Counted from the first letter of the stretch, positions 8,007 to 16,802 are shown. The stretch is 64,000 nt of DNA from Sphingomonas_E sp042693015 (GCF_042693015.1 NZ_CP170544.1:4898001-4962000); one strand, 5' to 3'. A program made the numbers and translations. The notes: generated by a model not told the origin, from the letters alone.

Positions 8007-9779
8007 ATGTCCGCACCTGTTCTCGCATATGAAGATCTCGGCCTCGTCCAGGGTTCGGGGTGGCTGTTCCGCCATCTCGACATCTATATCCAGCCGCGTG
8101 ACCGCCTCGCGCTGATCGGGCGCAACGGCGCCGGCAAGACGACGCTCCTCAAACTGCTGGCCGCCGCGATCGACGCGGACGAGGGGCGGCGGACGGTGGT
8201 GCCCGGCACCAAGGTGATCCTGCTGGAACAGGAACCGTCGCTGGCGGGCTTCGCGACGCTCCGCGATTATGCGCTCGCCGGTAATGACGCGGCGAGCCAC
8301 GAGGTCGAGGCCATTGCCGACCAGATCGGCATCGACCTTTCGCGGGATGCCGCGACCGCATCGGGCGGCGAACGCCGCCGCGCCGCGATCGCCCGGGCGC
8401 TGGCGCAGGAGCCGGACGTGCTTTTGCTCGACGAGCCGACCAACCATCTCGATATCGCCGCGATCGACTGGCTGGAACAATGGCTTGGCCGCTACAATGG
8501 CGCGTTCGTCGCGATCAGCCATGACCGCACCTTCCTGACCCGGTTGACCAAGCAGACGCTGTGGCTCGACCGTGGCACCATTCGCCGAGCGGAGATCGGC
8601 TTTGGCGGGTTCGAGGCGTGGACCGAGAAGGTCTATGAGGATGAGGCGCGTAACGCCCAGCGGCTCGATGCGCGACTGAAGATCGAGGAGCATTGGCTGC
8701 AGCGCGGCGTCACGGGGCGGCGCCGGCGCAATCAGGGACGACTGGCCCAGCTCAAGGAGATGCGGGCGCAGCGCGCGGCGATGATGGGGCCGCAGGGCGC
8801 GGCCGCGCTCGCCATCGCCAGCGATGATGTGAAGACCAAGGTGGTGATCGACGCCGATCATGTCACCAAGACCTTCGGTGACCGTGCCGTCATCAAGGAT
8901 TTCAGCTTCCGGGTGACGCGAAAGGACCGCATCGGCGTGGTCGGCGCGAACGGCGCGGGCAAAACGACCCTGCTCAAGCTGCTGACGGGCGAACTGCCGC
9001 CCGACGAGGGGACGGTGAAGCTCGCCAAGACGCTGGACGGCATCATCATCGACCAACAGCGCAGCCTGATGGCACCGGACAAGCGCGTGCGTGACGTGCT
9101 CGCCGACGGCGGCGACTGGGTGACGGTGCTGGGCGAGAAGAAGCACGTCCACGGCTATCTCAAGGAATTCCTGTTCGATCCGTCGCTCGCCGACGCCAGG
9201 ATCGGCTCGCTTTCCGGCGGCGAGCGTTCGCGCCTGCTGCTGGCGCGGGAGTTTGCGCGCCATTCCAACCTGCTGGTGCTCGACGAGCCGACCAACGATC
9301 TCGATCTGGAGACGCTCGATCTGCTGCAGGAAGTGATCGCCGACTATGACGGCACGGTGCTGATCGTCAGCCACGACCGCGACTTCCTCGATCGCACGGT
9401 GACGGTGACGCTCGGCCTCGACGGATCGGGCAAGGTCGATATCGTCGCCGGCGGCTATGAGGATTGGGAACGCCAGCGGGCGCCGAAGCAGGAAGCGAAG
9501 AAGGCGGCGGCCAAGCTCGTGGAGGCGCCGCGCGAGAAGGTGCGCACCAAGCTCAGCTACAAGGATCAGCGCGACTACGACAATCTGCCGGCCGAGATCG
9601 AGAAGATCGAAGCCGCGATCGCGCGGGATGAGACGGCGCTTGCGGACCCCGATCTCTACTCGAAAAATCCCAAGCGCTTCGACGAACTGACCAAGGCGAT
9701 CGATGCGGCGCGGGCGCGCAAGGACGAGGCCGAGATGCGCTGGCTGGAACTGGCGGAAATGGCCGAGGCTTTGGGTTAG
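8007..9779 (+). CDS. uup: ABC-F family ATPase, Uup-like
   Basis: A cytoplasmic protein of about 590 aa with two ABC domains and no membrane segments. Walker A motifs are IGRNGAGKTTLLK near the N-terminus and VGANGAGKTTLLK mid-protein. Signature motifs are ASGGERRRAAIA and LSGGERSRLLLA, and both Walker B regions end in LLDEPTNHLD or VLDEPTNDLD, as in ABC-F proteins. The C-terminal stretch from about residue 495 is Lys/Glu/Ala-rich and likely coiled-coil, which is typical of Uup (a branched-DNA or ribosome-linked ABC-F). I start at the ATG at 8007 (MSAPVLAYEDLG); an ATG at 7995 is four codons upstream. It is probably monocistronic, and an inverted repeat follows it. Confidence 0.88.
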   Translation: MSAPVLAYEDLGLVQGSGWLFRHLDIYIQPRDRLALIGRNGAGKTTLLKLLAAAIDADEGRRTVVPGTKVILLEQEPSLAGFATLRDYALAGNDAASHEVEAIADQIGIDLSRDAATASGGERRRAAIARALAQEPDVLLLDEPTNHLDIAAIDWLEQWLGRYNGAFVAISHDRTFLTRLTKQTLWLDRGTIRRAEIGFGGFEAWTEKVYEDEARNAQRLDARLKIEEHWLQRGVTGRRRRNQGRLAQLKEMRAQRAAMMGPQGAAALAIASDDVKTKVVIDADHVTKTFGDRAVIKDFSFRVTRKDRIGVVGANGAGKTTLLKLLTGELPPDEGTVKLAKTLDGIIIDQQRSLMAPDKRVRDVLADGGDWVTVLGEKKHVHGYLKEFLFDPSLADARIGSLSGGERSRLLLAREFARHSNLLVLDEPTNDLDLETLDLLQEVIADYDGTVLIVSHDRDFLDRTVTVTLGLDGSGKVDIVAGGYEDWERQRAPKQEAKKAAAKLVEAPREKVRTKLSYKDQRDYDNLPAEIEKIEAAIARDETALADPDLYSKNPKRFDELTKAIDAARARKDEAEMRWLELAEMAEALG

Positions 9780-9801
9780 GCTATTCCCCCGGCTGCCGTT
9801 T

Positions 9802-9864
9802 GTGTCGAGCGAAGTCGAGACACGTTAAGCGGCGCGCTTGTGGCGCGTCCCTCGACTTCGCTCG
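9802..9864. repeat. Dispersed palindromic (REP-like) repeat
   Basis: Two inverted copies of the 14-mer CGAGCGAAGTCGAG, at 9806-9819 and, in reverse complement, at 9851-9864. They are separated by a GC-rich spacer between the convergent ABC-F and phhA genes. This core is characteristic of short dispersed repeats in sphingomonad genomes. The fold-back could also end transcription from either side, but there is no U-run. Confidence 0.6.
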
Positions 9865-9885
9865 GGACGAACGGGAGAGACGCTC

Positions 9886-10746
9886 TTACCCCTTCTTCCC
9901 CCGCGCATAGTCCTGCGTGCCGCGCGTGATTACCTCGTCTTCCGCAAGCACCGTTTCCGGTTCGAGATCATCGAGCGTCTCCAGTTCCGCGTAGAGCGGC
10001 GCGAAATCGGTATCGAGGGTGGTGCGGAGCAGTTCGTCGAAGCTGGGGATCACGAAATAGGTCTGCTGATAGTCGTCGATCCGGTATTTCGTCCGCATCA
10101 CGCGCTTCAGATCGAAGCCGATCCGGTTGGGGCTGGCGTCGTCGAGCGCGAAAATGCTCTCGCCATGGCTGGAAACGATGCCGGAGCCGTAGATGCGCAA
10201 GGCATCGTCCTCGCGCACCAGCCCGAATTCCACCGTGTACCAGTAAAGCCGCGCGAGCTTGTGGAGCGCGCCGAAACCGAGCGAACGCAACCCGCCTTGA
10301 CCATAAGCCTGCATATAATCGGCGAAAACGGGGTCGGCGAGCATCGGTACATGGCCGAACACGTCATGGAAGACGTCGGGCTCCTGCAGATAATCGAGCT
10401 GATCGGCGCGGCGGATGAAATTGCCTGCGACGAAGCGACGGTTGGCGAGATGATCGAAGAAGACGTCATCGGGGACGAGGCCGGGCACAGCAACGACGCG
10501 CCAGCCGGTCGCCGCCATCAGCCGTTCGGAAAGCTCCTCGAAATTGGGGATGCCGGGGCGTGAGAGCCGAAGCACGTCGAGCCCGCGGAGCCACGCCTTG
10601 GAGGCGCGCCCAGGTAGTAGTTTTGCCTGGCGTTCAAACAAGGTGTCCCAGACCGCGTGTTCCTGTGCGGTGAAGCGGTCCCAGTCCTGATCAATCGTCC
10701 AGTCGGCGGCAGCGCCCTCGGGAGGGCGATCCAATGTGATTTCCAT
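9886..10746 (-). CDS. phhA: Phenylalanine 4-monooxygenase
   Basis: Tetrahydrobiopterin- and iron-dependent aromatic amino acid hydroxylase that converts phenylalanine to tyrosine. The iron-site motif HDVFGHVPML supplies the two His ligands (HxxxxH), and a Glu ligand is expected in the YWYTVEFGLV segment downstream. About 286 aa is normal for the bacterial single-domain enzyme. I start at the ATG whose complement is at 10744-10746 (MEITLDRPPEG); a longer frame to 10911 would run into the divergent GST gene and lacks family features. The final GKKG is followed by the REP-like repeat. Confidence 0.93.
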   Translation of the reverse strand: MEITLDRPPEGAAADWTIDQDWDRFTAQEHAVWDTLFERQAKLLPGRASKAWLRGLDVLRLSRPGIPNFEELSERLMAATGWRVVAVPGLVPDDVFFDHLANRRFVAGNFIRRADQLDYLQEPDVFHDVFGHVPMLADPVFADYMQAYGQGGLRSLGFGALHKLARLYWYTVEFGLVREDDALRIYGSGIVSSHGESIFALDDASPNRIGFDLKRVMRTKYRIDDYQQTYFVIPSFDELLRTTLDTDFAPLYAELETLDDLEPETVLAEDEVITRGTQDYARGKKG

Positions 10747-10867
10747 GGGCGCCAGTGTAGCATGGCGAGACGGGCGAGGGGAAATGGTGGCCCAAATTGC
10801 GGCGTCGATGCTCATACCCTGATGGCAGAAGCCGGGCGGGCCTGACAGACTGGCCGCGGAGGCAGCC

Positions 10868-11518
10868 ATGATCACCGTCCACCATCTCGAAAATTCGCGA
10901 TCGCACCGCATCCTCTGGCTGATGGAGGAACTGGGGCTCGATTACGCAATCGAACATTATCAGCGCCGCGACCGGCTGTTCTCGCCGCCCGAATATGAGC
11001 GGCTGCACGGGCTGGGCAAGGCGCCCGTCATCACCGATGGCGATCGCGTGATCGCGGAATCGGGCGCGATCATCGAATATGTCATCGAGGTCCACGGCCG
11101 CGGCCGGTTGCGGCCGCCGATCGGCAGCGACGATTGGGTGCGCTATCTCCAGTGGATGCACCTGATCGAAGGATCGGTGATGCTGCCTTACATCATGGGC
11201 ATCTATCTGGAGATGCTGGGCGATGCGGGGGCGCCGCTCCATGGCCGTATCCATGGGGAGATCGACCGGCATTTCGGCTTCATGGAGCGTGAGCTTGCGG
11301 GGCGCGACTTCGTGACCGGTGACGAATTGACTGGCGCCGACATACAAGCCGCATTCGTGATCGAGGCGGCGTCGCTGCGCGGAATGCTAGGGCCTTATCC
11401 CGAACTGCGCCGCTATCTGGCGCTGATGAAGGCGCGGCCCGCATATATCCGCGCGCTCGAACGCGGCGGGCCGCATGATCTGGACGACCTACGAAAGGGT
11501 TGGCAGGGCGAAACCTGA
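10868..11518 (+). CDS. Glutathione S-transferase family protein
   Basis: A 216-aa cytosolic GST. The N-terminal thioredoxin-like domain begins MITVHHLENSRSHRILWLMEEL, and the cis-Pro and Glu/Ser glutathione-binding signature is seen in GKAPVITDGD...ESGAIIEYV. The C-terminal helical domain spans about residues 90-216 with the N-capping box (TGDELTGADI). Divergent from phhA with a 121-bp gap that must hold both promoters. The substrate is not predictable. Ser-type GSTs of this kind often serve in detoxification or isomerisation of aromatic breakdown products. Confidence 0.88.
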   Translation: MITVHHLENSRSHRILWLMEELGLDYAIEHYQRRDRLFSPPEYERLHGLGKAPVITDGDRVIAESGAIIEYVIEVHGRGRLRPPIGSDDWVRYLQWMHLIEGSVMLPYIMGIYLEMLGDAGAPLHGRIHGEIDRHFGFMERELAGRDFVTGDELTGADIQAAFVIEAASLRGMLGPYPELRRYLALMKARPAYIRALERGGPHDLDDLRKGWQGET

Positions 11519-11522
11519 ACGC

Positions 11523-11966
11523 TCAGCCTTGCGACCTATTCCAGCGCAATTGCCGTTCCTTCATTCCGAGGAACAGCGCCATGGCGAAGGCGAAGCTGGT
11601 GACCGCGCTCATCGGGAACCAGATCCAGTTCCACTTCATGCCAGCACGGCGGCCGTCGACGATCGTCCAGGGAATGAACAGCACGCCGTTCGCGAACAGC
11701 AGATCCTGCCCGCCGGATGCCGAAGCCGGATTGACGAACAGCAGCTTCACCCAGTTGCTCCAGGTCGCCGCATCGCCATATTCGCGCATGAAGCGGAAGT
11801 TGAAATACCAGCCGATGACGAGGCCGGCCGCCGCAATCAGATAGTAAAAGGCTTCCAGTGCCGACAGGCCACCCGCGCGGCGGGTGAACAGGTGACGGTT
11901 GGGATAGATTGTCATTGCGATCGCGATCAGGCCGATCGCGACATAGAACAGCTCCTTCGTCGACAT
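11523..11966 (-). CDS. Small integral membrane protein, DUF2834-like
   Basis: About 147 aa with four likely membrane segments (near residues 5-22, 38-57, 85-105 and 115-135). The ATG at 11966 (MSTKELF) lies about 8 bases after a GGGGAGG ribosome site, which decides it over the ATG two codons upstream that would touch the Shine-Dalgarno. The pattern NPASASGGQDLLFANGVLFI near the third helix resembles DUF2834 membrane proteins, but that is from memory. No catalytic residues stand out and the function is unknown. Convergent with the GST gene, 4 bases apart. Confidence 0.7.
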   Translation of the reverse strand: MSTKELFYVAIGLIAIAMTIYPNRHLFTRRAGGLSALEAFYYLIAAAGLVIGWYFNFRFMREYGDAATWSNWVKLLFVNPASASGGQDLLFANGVLFIPWTIVDGRRAGMKWNWIWFPMSAVTSFAFAMALFLGMKERQLRWNRSQG

Positions 11967-12069
11967 TGGCATCCTCCCCCATGTTCGGGCCGATATTTCG
12001 TGCCCGTATCGAAGCTATGGGATCGGTGCGGGCGACGCCAGTGCGCTGTCGGCACTGGCGTCTTTGCCA

Positions 12070-12783
12070 TCAGGCGCCGAAGCCGCCGTCGATCGTCTGC
12101 AGCGATCCGGTGATCATCGCGCCATGGGGGCCGGCGAGGAAGGCAGTATATTCGGCGATCTCGTCGGTGTGGATGTGGCGCTTGATCGCCATGAAGCTGT
12201 GCATCGTCGCCGCCATCGGGCCGTCGGAGGGGTTCATGTCGCTGTCGGTCGGCCCGGGCTGGACGCTGTTGACGGTGATGCGCCTGTCGCCGAAATCGCG
12301 GGCGAGGCCGCGGACCATGCCCTGCATCGCCGATTTGGTGAGCGCATAGGCCGCGCCGCCGGCAAAGGGCATGCGATCGCCATTGGTCGATCCGATCACG
12401 ATGATGCGGCCATCGGGGTTCATCTGGCGCGCTGCCTCGACCGCGGCGTGATAGGGCGCGCGGACATTGACGTCGATCATCCGGTCGATCGCATCGGCAT
12501 CGAGCGTCAGCGGATCGCCAAGCACGAGCGCGCCGGCATTAACGACCAGCACGTCGAGCGCGCCGCGCCCCGCGACCGTCGCGATCAGGGCGTCACGATC
12601 GGCGCTGTCGGTGCGGATCGCCTCGGCCCCGGTTTCCGCGGCCAGCGCATCCGATGCGTCCTTCGATCCGACATACGTGAAGGCGACCTTGGCGCCGCCG
12701 GATGCGAAGCGCCGGACGATCGCCGCGCCAATACCCCGGCTGCCGCCAAGGACCAGGACATTTTTTCCAGAGAAATCAGCCAT
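12070..12783 (-). CDS. bdcA: BdcA-type short-chain dehydrogenase/reductase family protein
   Basis: A 237-aa SDR. The NAD(P) motif is LGGSRGIGAAIVRRF, the NAG motif is in VVNAGALVLG, and the catalytic region shows IGSTNGDRMPFAGGAAYALTKSAMQG with the YxxxK Tyr and Lys. The long agreement with E. coli BdcA (PYHAAVEAARQM, NGDRMP, KSAMQGM, TIDGGFGA), plus the divergent TetR gene as in bdcA/bdcR, supports this name. E. coli BdcA affects biofilm dispersal and was reported to bind cyclic-di-GMP; whether it also has an enzyme substrate is unclear. Regulation is probably by the adjacent TetR protein through the operators in the shared gap. Confidence 0.88.
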   Translation of the reverse strand: MADFSGKNVLVLGGSRGIGAAIVRRFASGGAKVAFTYVGSKDASDALAAETGAEAIRTDSADRDALIATVAGRGALDVLVVNAGALVLGDPLTLDADAIDRMIDVNVRAPYHAAVEAARQMNPDGRIIVIGSTNGDRMPFAGGAAYALTKSAMQGMVRGLARDFGDRRITVNSVQPGPTDSDMNPSDGPMAATMHSFMAIKRHIHTDEIAEYTAFLAGPHGAMITGSLQTIDGGFGA

Positions 12784-12804
12784 GACGGCCTCCTTGAGTT
12801 AATG

Positions 12805-12816
12805 TAGTGATCGCTA
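12805..12816. promoter_or_regulatory. Candidate TetR (BdcR) operator 1
   Basis: The near-palindrome TAGTGATCGCTA lies in the 73-bp gap between bdcA and bdcR, 22 bases upstream of the bdcA start. It matches a second copy at the bdcR start in 9 of 12 positions, including the outer TAGT/CTA half-sites. Confidence 0.5.
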
Positions 12817-12851
12817 TATATTTGAGTCGCAGGCGAGGTGCAAGGATTATT

Positions 12852-12863
12852 TAGTGATGACTA
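12852..12863. promoter_or_regulatory. Candidate TetR (BdcR) operator 2 overlapping the bdcR start codon
   Basis: TAGTGATGACTA covers the bdcR ATG (12857). It shares TAGTGAT and the terminal CTA with the site at 12805-12816. Binding here would block both transcription and translation of the regulator gene, which fits autoregulation. Confidence 0.45.
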
Positions 12864-13453
12864 CAGAAAAAGCGGGTTCGCGCGGCAGGCCACGCTCTTT
12901 CGACAAGGATCGGGCCATCGAAACGGGTATGAAGCTGTTTCACGCGCGCGGCTATGATGCTGTCGGGGTGGCCGAATTGGTGTCCGAGCTCGGCATCAAG
13001 CCGCCGAGCTTCTACGCCGCGTTCGGCAGCAAGGCCGGCCTGCTGGCGTGTGCGCTGGAACGCTATGCCGCGGGCGACGCCAACATCTTCGGGCGGGCGT
13101 GTGCGGAAGGCGGCAGTGTCGCAACCGTGATCCATCGCACGCTGATGCTGGCGGCCGAGACCTATCCGGAGAAGGGCGGTGTCGCGGGATGCCTGGTGCT
13201 GGATGGCGCGCGCAACAGCAGCGATCCCGAGGCCTACCAACTGGCGAAGGCCGCAAGGACGGCGAGCGGCGAGGCGATCCGCGACTTCATCGTTGGCGAA
13301 TATCCCGCGCGCGCCGACGAACTGGCCGATCTGGTGACGATCGCGCTGGCCGGCATGTCGGCTGCCGCCCGCGATGGCGCGGAGGAGGCGGCGCTGATGG
13401 CCTTTGCAAACAAGATCAGCCGCGCCTTCCGCCGGGAGGCCGAGACTATTTAG
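12857..13453 (+). CDS. bdcR: TetR/AcrR family transcriptional regulator, BdcR-type
   Basis: A 198-aa repressor. The N-terminal helix-turn-helix (about residues 18-50) reads DRAIETGMKLFHARGYDAVGVAELVSEL. GIKPPSFYAAFGSKAGLLACAL is the recognition helix and the start of helix 4. The C-terminal ligand domain contains the conserved AGCLVLDGARNS. The ATG at 12857 follows AAGGAT by about 10 bases; an in-frame GTG sits just before it. It is divergent to bdcA, whose E. coli homologue is repressed by BdcR, so the same circuit is likely here. Confidence 0.85.
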   Translation: MTTEKAGSRGRPRSFDKDRAIETGMKLFHARGYDAVGVAELVSELGIKPPSFYAAFGSKAGLLACALERYAAGDANIFGRACAEGGSVATVIHRTLMLAAETYPEKGGVAGCLVLDGARNSSDPEAYQLAKAARTASGEAIRDFIVGEYPARADELADLVTIALAGMSAAARDGAEEAALMAFANKISRAFRREAETI

Positions 13454-13454
13454 T

Positions 13455-13563
13455 CGTCACCCCGGACCTGTTCCGGGGTCCACCGGACAGCACGTCCATC
13501 GGCCAGAAGCTTTGAGCGGGCCGTCAGCGGCTCTGTGGACCCCGGAACAGGTCCGGGGTGACG
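13455..13563. repeat. 29-bp perfect inverted repeat (dispersed sphingomonad palindrome)
   Basis: The left arm at 13455-13483 and the right arm at 13535-13563 are exact reverse complements over 29 bases (core CCCCGGACCTGTTCCGGGG), separated by 51 bases. Each arm is itself partly palindromic. It lies between the converging bdcR and ligA genes. The arrangement is that of a paired REP/BIME-type element, and no transposase is present. Confidence 0.75.
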
Positions 13564-13589
13564 GCCAATAAATGTCGATCGACCTCGGC

Positions 13590-15725
13590 TTATGCCGCAC
13601 CTGCCACGATCGCCTGCCAGGCCGCCTCGTCGATCACCGGGATGCCGAGATCGCTGGCTTTCTTGAGCTTCGATCCCGCACCCGGCCCGGCCACCACCAG
13701 ATCGGTCTTGGCGGAGACGGAGCCGGCGACCTTCGCGCCCAGCGCTTCGGCCTGCGCCTTGGCCTCGTCGCGCGACATGGTTTCGAGGCTGCCGGTGAAC
13801 ACCACGGTCTTGCCGGTGACTTCGGAGGCGCGGGTTTCGTGGATGACGGCCTGCACCTCCACCTGCGCGAGCAAGTCAGCAAGCACCTCCTGGTTGTGCG
13901 GCTCGGCGAAGAAATCGACCAGCGCCTGCGCCACCTCCGGGCCGATGCCCGGCGTTTCGATGATCGCGGCCAGTTCCTTGGCGGATCGGGCACGGAATTT
14001 CTCGTCCGTCTCGCCGACCGCCTGCACCAGGCCCGCGCGGTGGGCACGCGCTTCCTCGATCTTCGCGGTCAGCGCGGCCCAGGTCGAATAGCGGCGGGCG
14101 AGGTCGCGCGCCGTCACCTCGCCGACATGGCGGATGCCGAGCGCGAACAGGAATCGATCGAGCGGCGGCGTGCGTTTGGCGTCGATCGCGCGGATGAGAT
14201 TGTCGACCGAGGTTTCGGCCCAGCGTTCGCGGGCGATCAGTGCGTCGCGCTGCTCGTGCAGGCGATAGATGTCGGCCGGCGAGTGGGTGAGCCCATCCTT
14301 GTAGAAGGCCTCGATATGCGTGAGGCCGAGCCCCTCGATATCGAGCGCATGGCGGCTTACGAAATGGCGGAGCCGCTCGACGCGCTGGGCGGGGCAGATC
14401 AGACCACCGGTGCAGCGCCAATCGACCTCGCTCTCTTCACGCGCCAATGCCGAGCCGCATTCCGCGCATTCGGTGGGGAAATGCCACGGATCGCGTTCTT
14501 CATCGCGAGTCAAATTCTGCACGATCTGCGGGATCACGTCGCCCGCGCGCTGCACGACCACCCGGTCACCGGGGCGCACGCCCAGCCGCTCGATCTCATC
14601 CGCATTGTGGAGCGTCGCGTTGGTGACGACGACGCCGCCCACCGTCACCGGCTCCAGCCGCGCGACAGGGGTGATCTTGCCGGTGCGGCCGACCTGTGTG
14701 TCGATCGTCCGCAGAGTCGTCTGCGCCTGTTCTGCCGGGAATTTGTGGGCGATCGCCCAGCGCGGCGCGCGCGCGACGAAACCCAGCCGCTCCTGCCAGT
14801 CCAGTCGGTCGACCTTGTAGACGACGCCGTCGATGTCGAAGGGCAAGTCGGCGCGTTCGGCCTCGATCGCCCGATAATGGGCGAGCATCGCGTCCACGCT
14901 GTCGATGCGGACCAATGCGTCCGATACGGGCAGGCCCCAATCCGCGATGGCGCGCATCACGCCATACTGGGTGTCGGCCGGAAGCGCCGAGACTTCGCCC
15001 CAGCCGTGGGCGAGGAAACGCAGCGGCCTTGAAGCGGTGACGGTGGCGTCTTTCTGGCGCAGCGAACCCGCGGCGGCGTTGCGGGGGTTGGCGAACTGGC
15101 GGGCCTTGGCGGCGTCCTCGACTTCGGCCAGCAGCCGGGCGTTGAGCGCGCGGAAATCGGCCTTGGCCATATAGACTTCGCCGCGGATCTCGAACACGTC
15201 CGGCGCGCCCGCGGGCAAGGTCTGCGGAATGTCGGATATGGTGCGGACGTTGGGCGTCACATCCTCGCCCACCGCACCATCACCGCGGGTCGCCGCCTGA
15301 ACGAGCCTGCCCTTCTCGTAGCGGAGCGAGCAGGAGAGACCGTCGATCTTGGGTTCGGCGGTTATCGGCACCGCCGCGTCATCTGCCAGCCGCAGGAAGC
15401 GGCGGATGCGGTCGACGAACTCGGTCACGTCCTCGTCCGCAAAGGCATTGTCGAGGCTGAGCATGGCCCTGGCATGGGTTACCTTGGCCAGCGGCCCCGA
15501 CGGTGCCGATCCCACCGACCGCGACGGCGAATCCGCGCGAACGAGCTGTGGGAATGCCCGCTCGATCGCAGCGTTTTCGCGCATCAGCGCGTCATATTCG
15601 GCATCCGAAATCTCCGGCGCGTCGTCCGCGTGGTAGAGCGCATTGTGGCGGGCGATCTCGGTTGCGAGCCAGGCGAGCCGATCGGCGGCGGTCTCGGAAT
15701 CGGCGGGCAAGGCGGGCTTGGTCAT
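13590..15725 (-). CDS. ligA: NAD-dependent DNA ligase
   Basis: Seals nicks in duplex DNA during replication and repair using NAD+. A 711-aa protein in the full bacterial order: domain Ia (NAD binding, about 10-75), adenylation domain with the nucleophile Lys126 in EPKIDGLS, OB fold, Cys4 zinc finger (CAECGSAL...DWRCTGGLICPAQ), helix-hairpin-helix repeats (GIRHVGEVTARDLA, TPGIGPEVAQAL) and a C-terminal BRCT domain (KTVVFTGSLETMSRDEAK). It is essential in most bacteria. It runs toward bdcR, with the 29-bp inverted repeat between them. Confidence 0.97.
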   Translation of the reverse strand: MTKPALPADSETAADRLAWLATEIARHNALYHADDAPEISDAEYDALMRENAAIERAFPQLVRADSPSRSVGSAPSGPLAKVTHARAMLSLDNAFADEDVTEFVDRIRRFLRLADDAAVPITAEPKIDGLSCSLRYEKGRLVQAATRGDGAVGEDVTPNVRTISDIPQTLPAGAPDVFEIRGEVYMAKADFRALNARLLAEVEDAAKARQFANPRNAAAGSLRQKDATVTASRPLRFLAHGWGEVSALPADTQYGVMRAIADWGLPVSDALVRIDSVDAMLAHYRAIEAERADLPFDIDGVVYKVDRLDWQERLGFVARAPRWAIAHKFPAEQAQTTLRTIDTQVGRTGKITPVARLEPVTVGGVVVTNATLHNADEIERLGVRPGDRVVVQRAGDVIPQIVQNLTRDEERDPWHFPTECAECGSALAREESEVDWRCTGGLICPAQRVERLRHFVSRHALDIEGLGLTHIEAFYKDGLTHSPADIYRLHEQRDALIARERWAETSVDNLIRAIDAKRTPPLDRFLFALGIRHVGEVTARDLARRYSTWAALTAKIEEARAHRAGLVQAVGETDEKFRARSAKELAAIIETPGIGPEVAQALVDFFAEPHNQEVLADLLAQVEVQAVIHETRASEVTGKTVVFTGSLETMSRDEAKAQAEALGAKVAGSVSAKTDLVVAGPGAGSKLKKASDLGIPVIDEAAWQAIVAGAA

Positions 15726-15918
15726 GGCCTAGCGCTAGGCGATCCGGGGCAGGGCAATCAAGCGCTTCCGCCCCCGTCGACGGATCGATCATCTTCGTCG
15801 CAACGGACAGGCATCGGCCACCTCATTGTCGTTCAATGCAACGGTATCGTCGCGCGGCGATATCGCCAGCGCCCCGATCGCGGATTGTGCGTGCCAACGC
15901 CAATCAGGGGAGTGCGCC

Positions 15919-16398
15919 ATGAGCAACTCGATCATCGACGGAACCATCCTCGAAGCCAAGGTCAAGCGCGCGGTCAAGCGCCAGACGCTGTTCGACACCG
16001 TCACCTTCCAACTCGCCGACGGCAGCCTGAAGACCATCAGGAAGCTTCAGGTCGCCAATGAGGTCGCCGGGCATCTGACTGCCGGCGCCAAGGGCCGTTT
16101 CTATCTCTACAAGATGGGCGACCAGCGCGGCGTTCATGGCATCCGCACGGTGGATGGCCGGGAGATCGCGGCCTATCCGCGGGTGATCGAGCGGCTGATG
16201 CTGGTCCTCGGCTCGCTCAACCTCGCGATCCTGATCGCCTGGATCATGATGGATGGCGAGGTGCGGCTACTGCCCCTGATCCTCGGGCCGATCTGCCTTG
16301 GCTTCGGCATCCTGCTTCACCTCACCGGCAATGCGGCGATGCGTCAGTTCGCCGCCGACGCTGGCCCCGATGCCCAGCCGCGTCCGGCGATCGTCTGA
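15919..16398 (+). CDS. Hypothetical membrane protein with two TM helices
   Basis: A 159-aa protein of unknown function. The first 90 residues are soluble and beta-rich (TLFDTVTFQLADGSLKTIRKLQ). They are followed by two hydrophobic helices at about 95-115 and 118-140, and a short polar tail. The start at 15919 follows AGGGGAG by 7 bases; the frame is open further upstream but without a ribosome site. The stop overlaps a possible 39-aa reading frame (TGATG). Divergent from ligA. I do not recognise a family. Confidence 0.7.
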   Translation: MSNSIIDGTILEAKVKRAVKRQTLFDTVTFQLADGSLKTIRKLQVANEVAGHLTAGAKGRFYLYKMGDQRGVHGIRTVDGREIAAYPRVIERLMLVLGSLNLAILIAWIMMDGEVRLLPLILGPICLGFGILLHLTGNAAMRQFAADAGPDAQPRPAIV

Positions 16399-16517
16399 TG
16401 CGCAGCCGCCAGCTCGACACCCGCCTTCCGATCGACCGGATCAAGCAGGCGTCGCCGCGCACGCAGCGTCGCCTTCTGCTGCTCGCATTGCTGCTCCGTT
16501 CGTCGGCTTCGGCCTGA
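16398..16517 (+). CDS. Possible 39-aa small protein
   Basis: A short frame whose ATG overlaps the stop of the upstream membrane protein gene (TGATG). It encodes a basic N-terminal half and a Leu-rich stretch (RRLLLLALLLRSSASA). The coupled start is the only support; there is no independent Shine-Dalgarno and no known family. Confidence 0.25.
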   Translation: MRSRQLDTRLPIDRIKQASPRTQRRLLLLALLLRSSASA

Positions 16518-16680
16518 TCGCTGCAAGTTCGTCGCGATCCCCGTGGGCCTCGTCGCGGAAAAGCAACTCCGTCGCGTGGAAACCGGGGGCAGTCGCGCAA
16601 GGCAGGAAAGCGGCAAGCGACACGCCTAATCCACACTCAGCGGGCCGGGAATGGCCTGAATGTTCAAAGAGGAATGAAAG

Positions 16681-16782
16681 ATGACTGCCAATTATGTTCG
16701 TACCGCCGCCACCTGGTTCGCGGCCATGTTCACCACCAGCCTGTTCGTCACTGCCGCCACGTCGTTCGCGCATGTGATCTGA
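16681..16782 (+). CDS. Small 33-aa hydrophobic peptide
   Basis: The ATG at 16681 is preceded by AAAGAGGAATGAAAG, a good ribosome site. The peptide starts MTANYVRTAATWFAAMF and has one central hydrophobic stretch rich in Ala, Thr and Phe, with no charge after Arg7. It could be a single-pass membrane peptide or an uncleaved signal-like peptide. A GC-rich hairpin with a short T-run follows about 20 bases after the stop, so it forms a compact small transcription unit. The region 16518-16680 upstream holds no other supported gene. Confidence 0.5.
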   Translation: MTANYVRTAATWFAAMFTTSLFVTAATSFAHVI

Positions 16783-16802
16783 GCAGGTGCGGGACTGGCC
16801 AG

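Noticed and set aside
7848..9374. 508-codon antisense frame over the ABC-F gene
   Set aside because: Mirror frame of a high-GC coding region with no domain pattern or ribosome site.
13572..15032. 486-codon plus-strand frame over ligA
   Set aside because: All LigA domains lie on the minus strand; this frame is low-complexity shadow.
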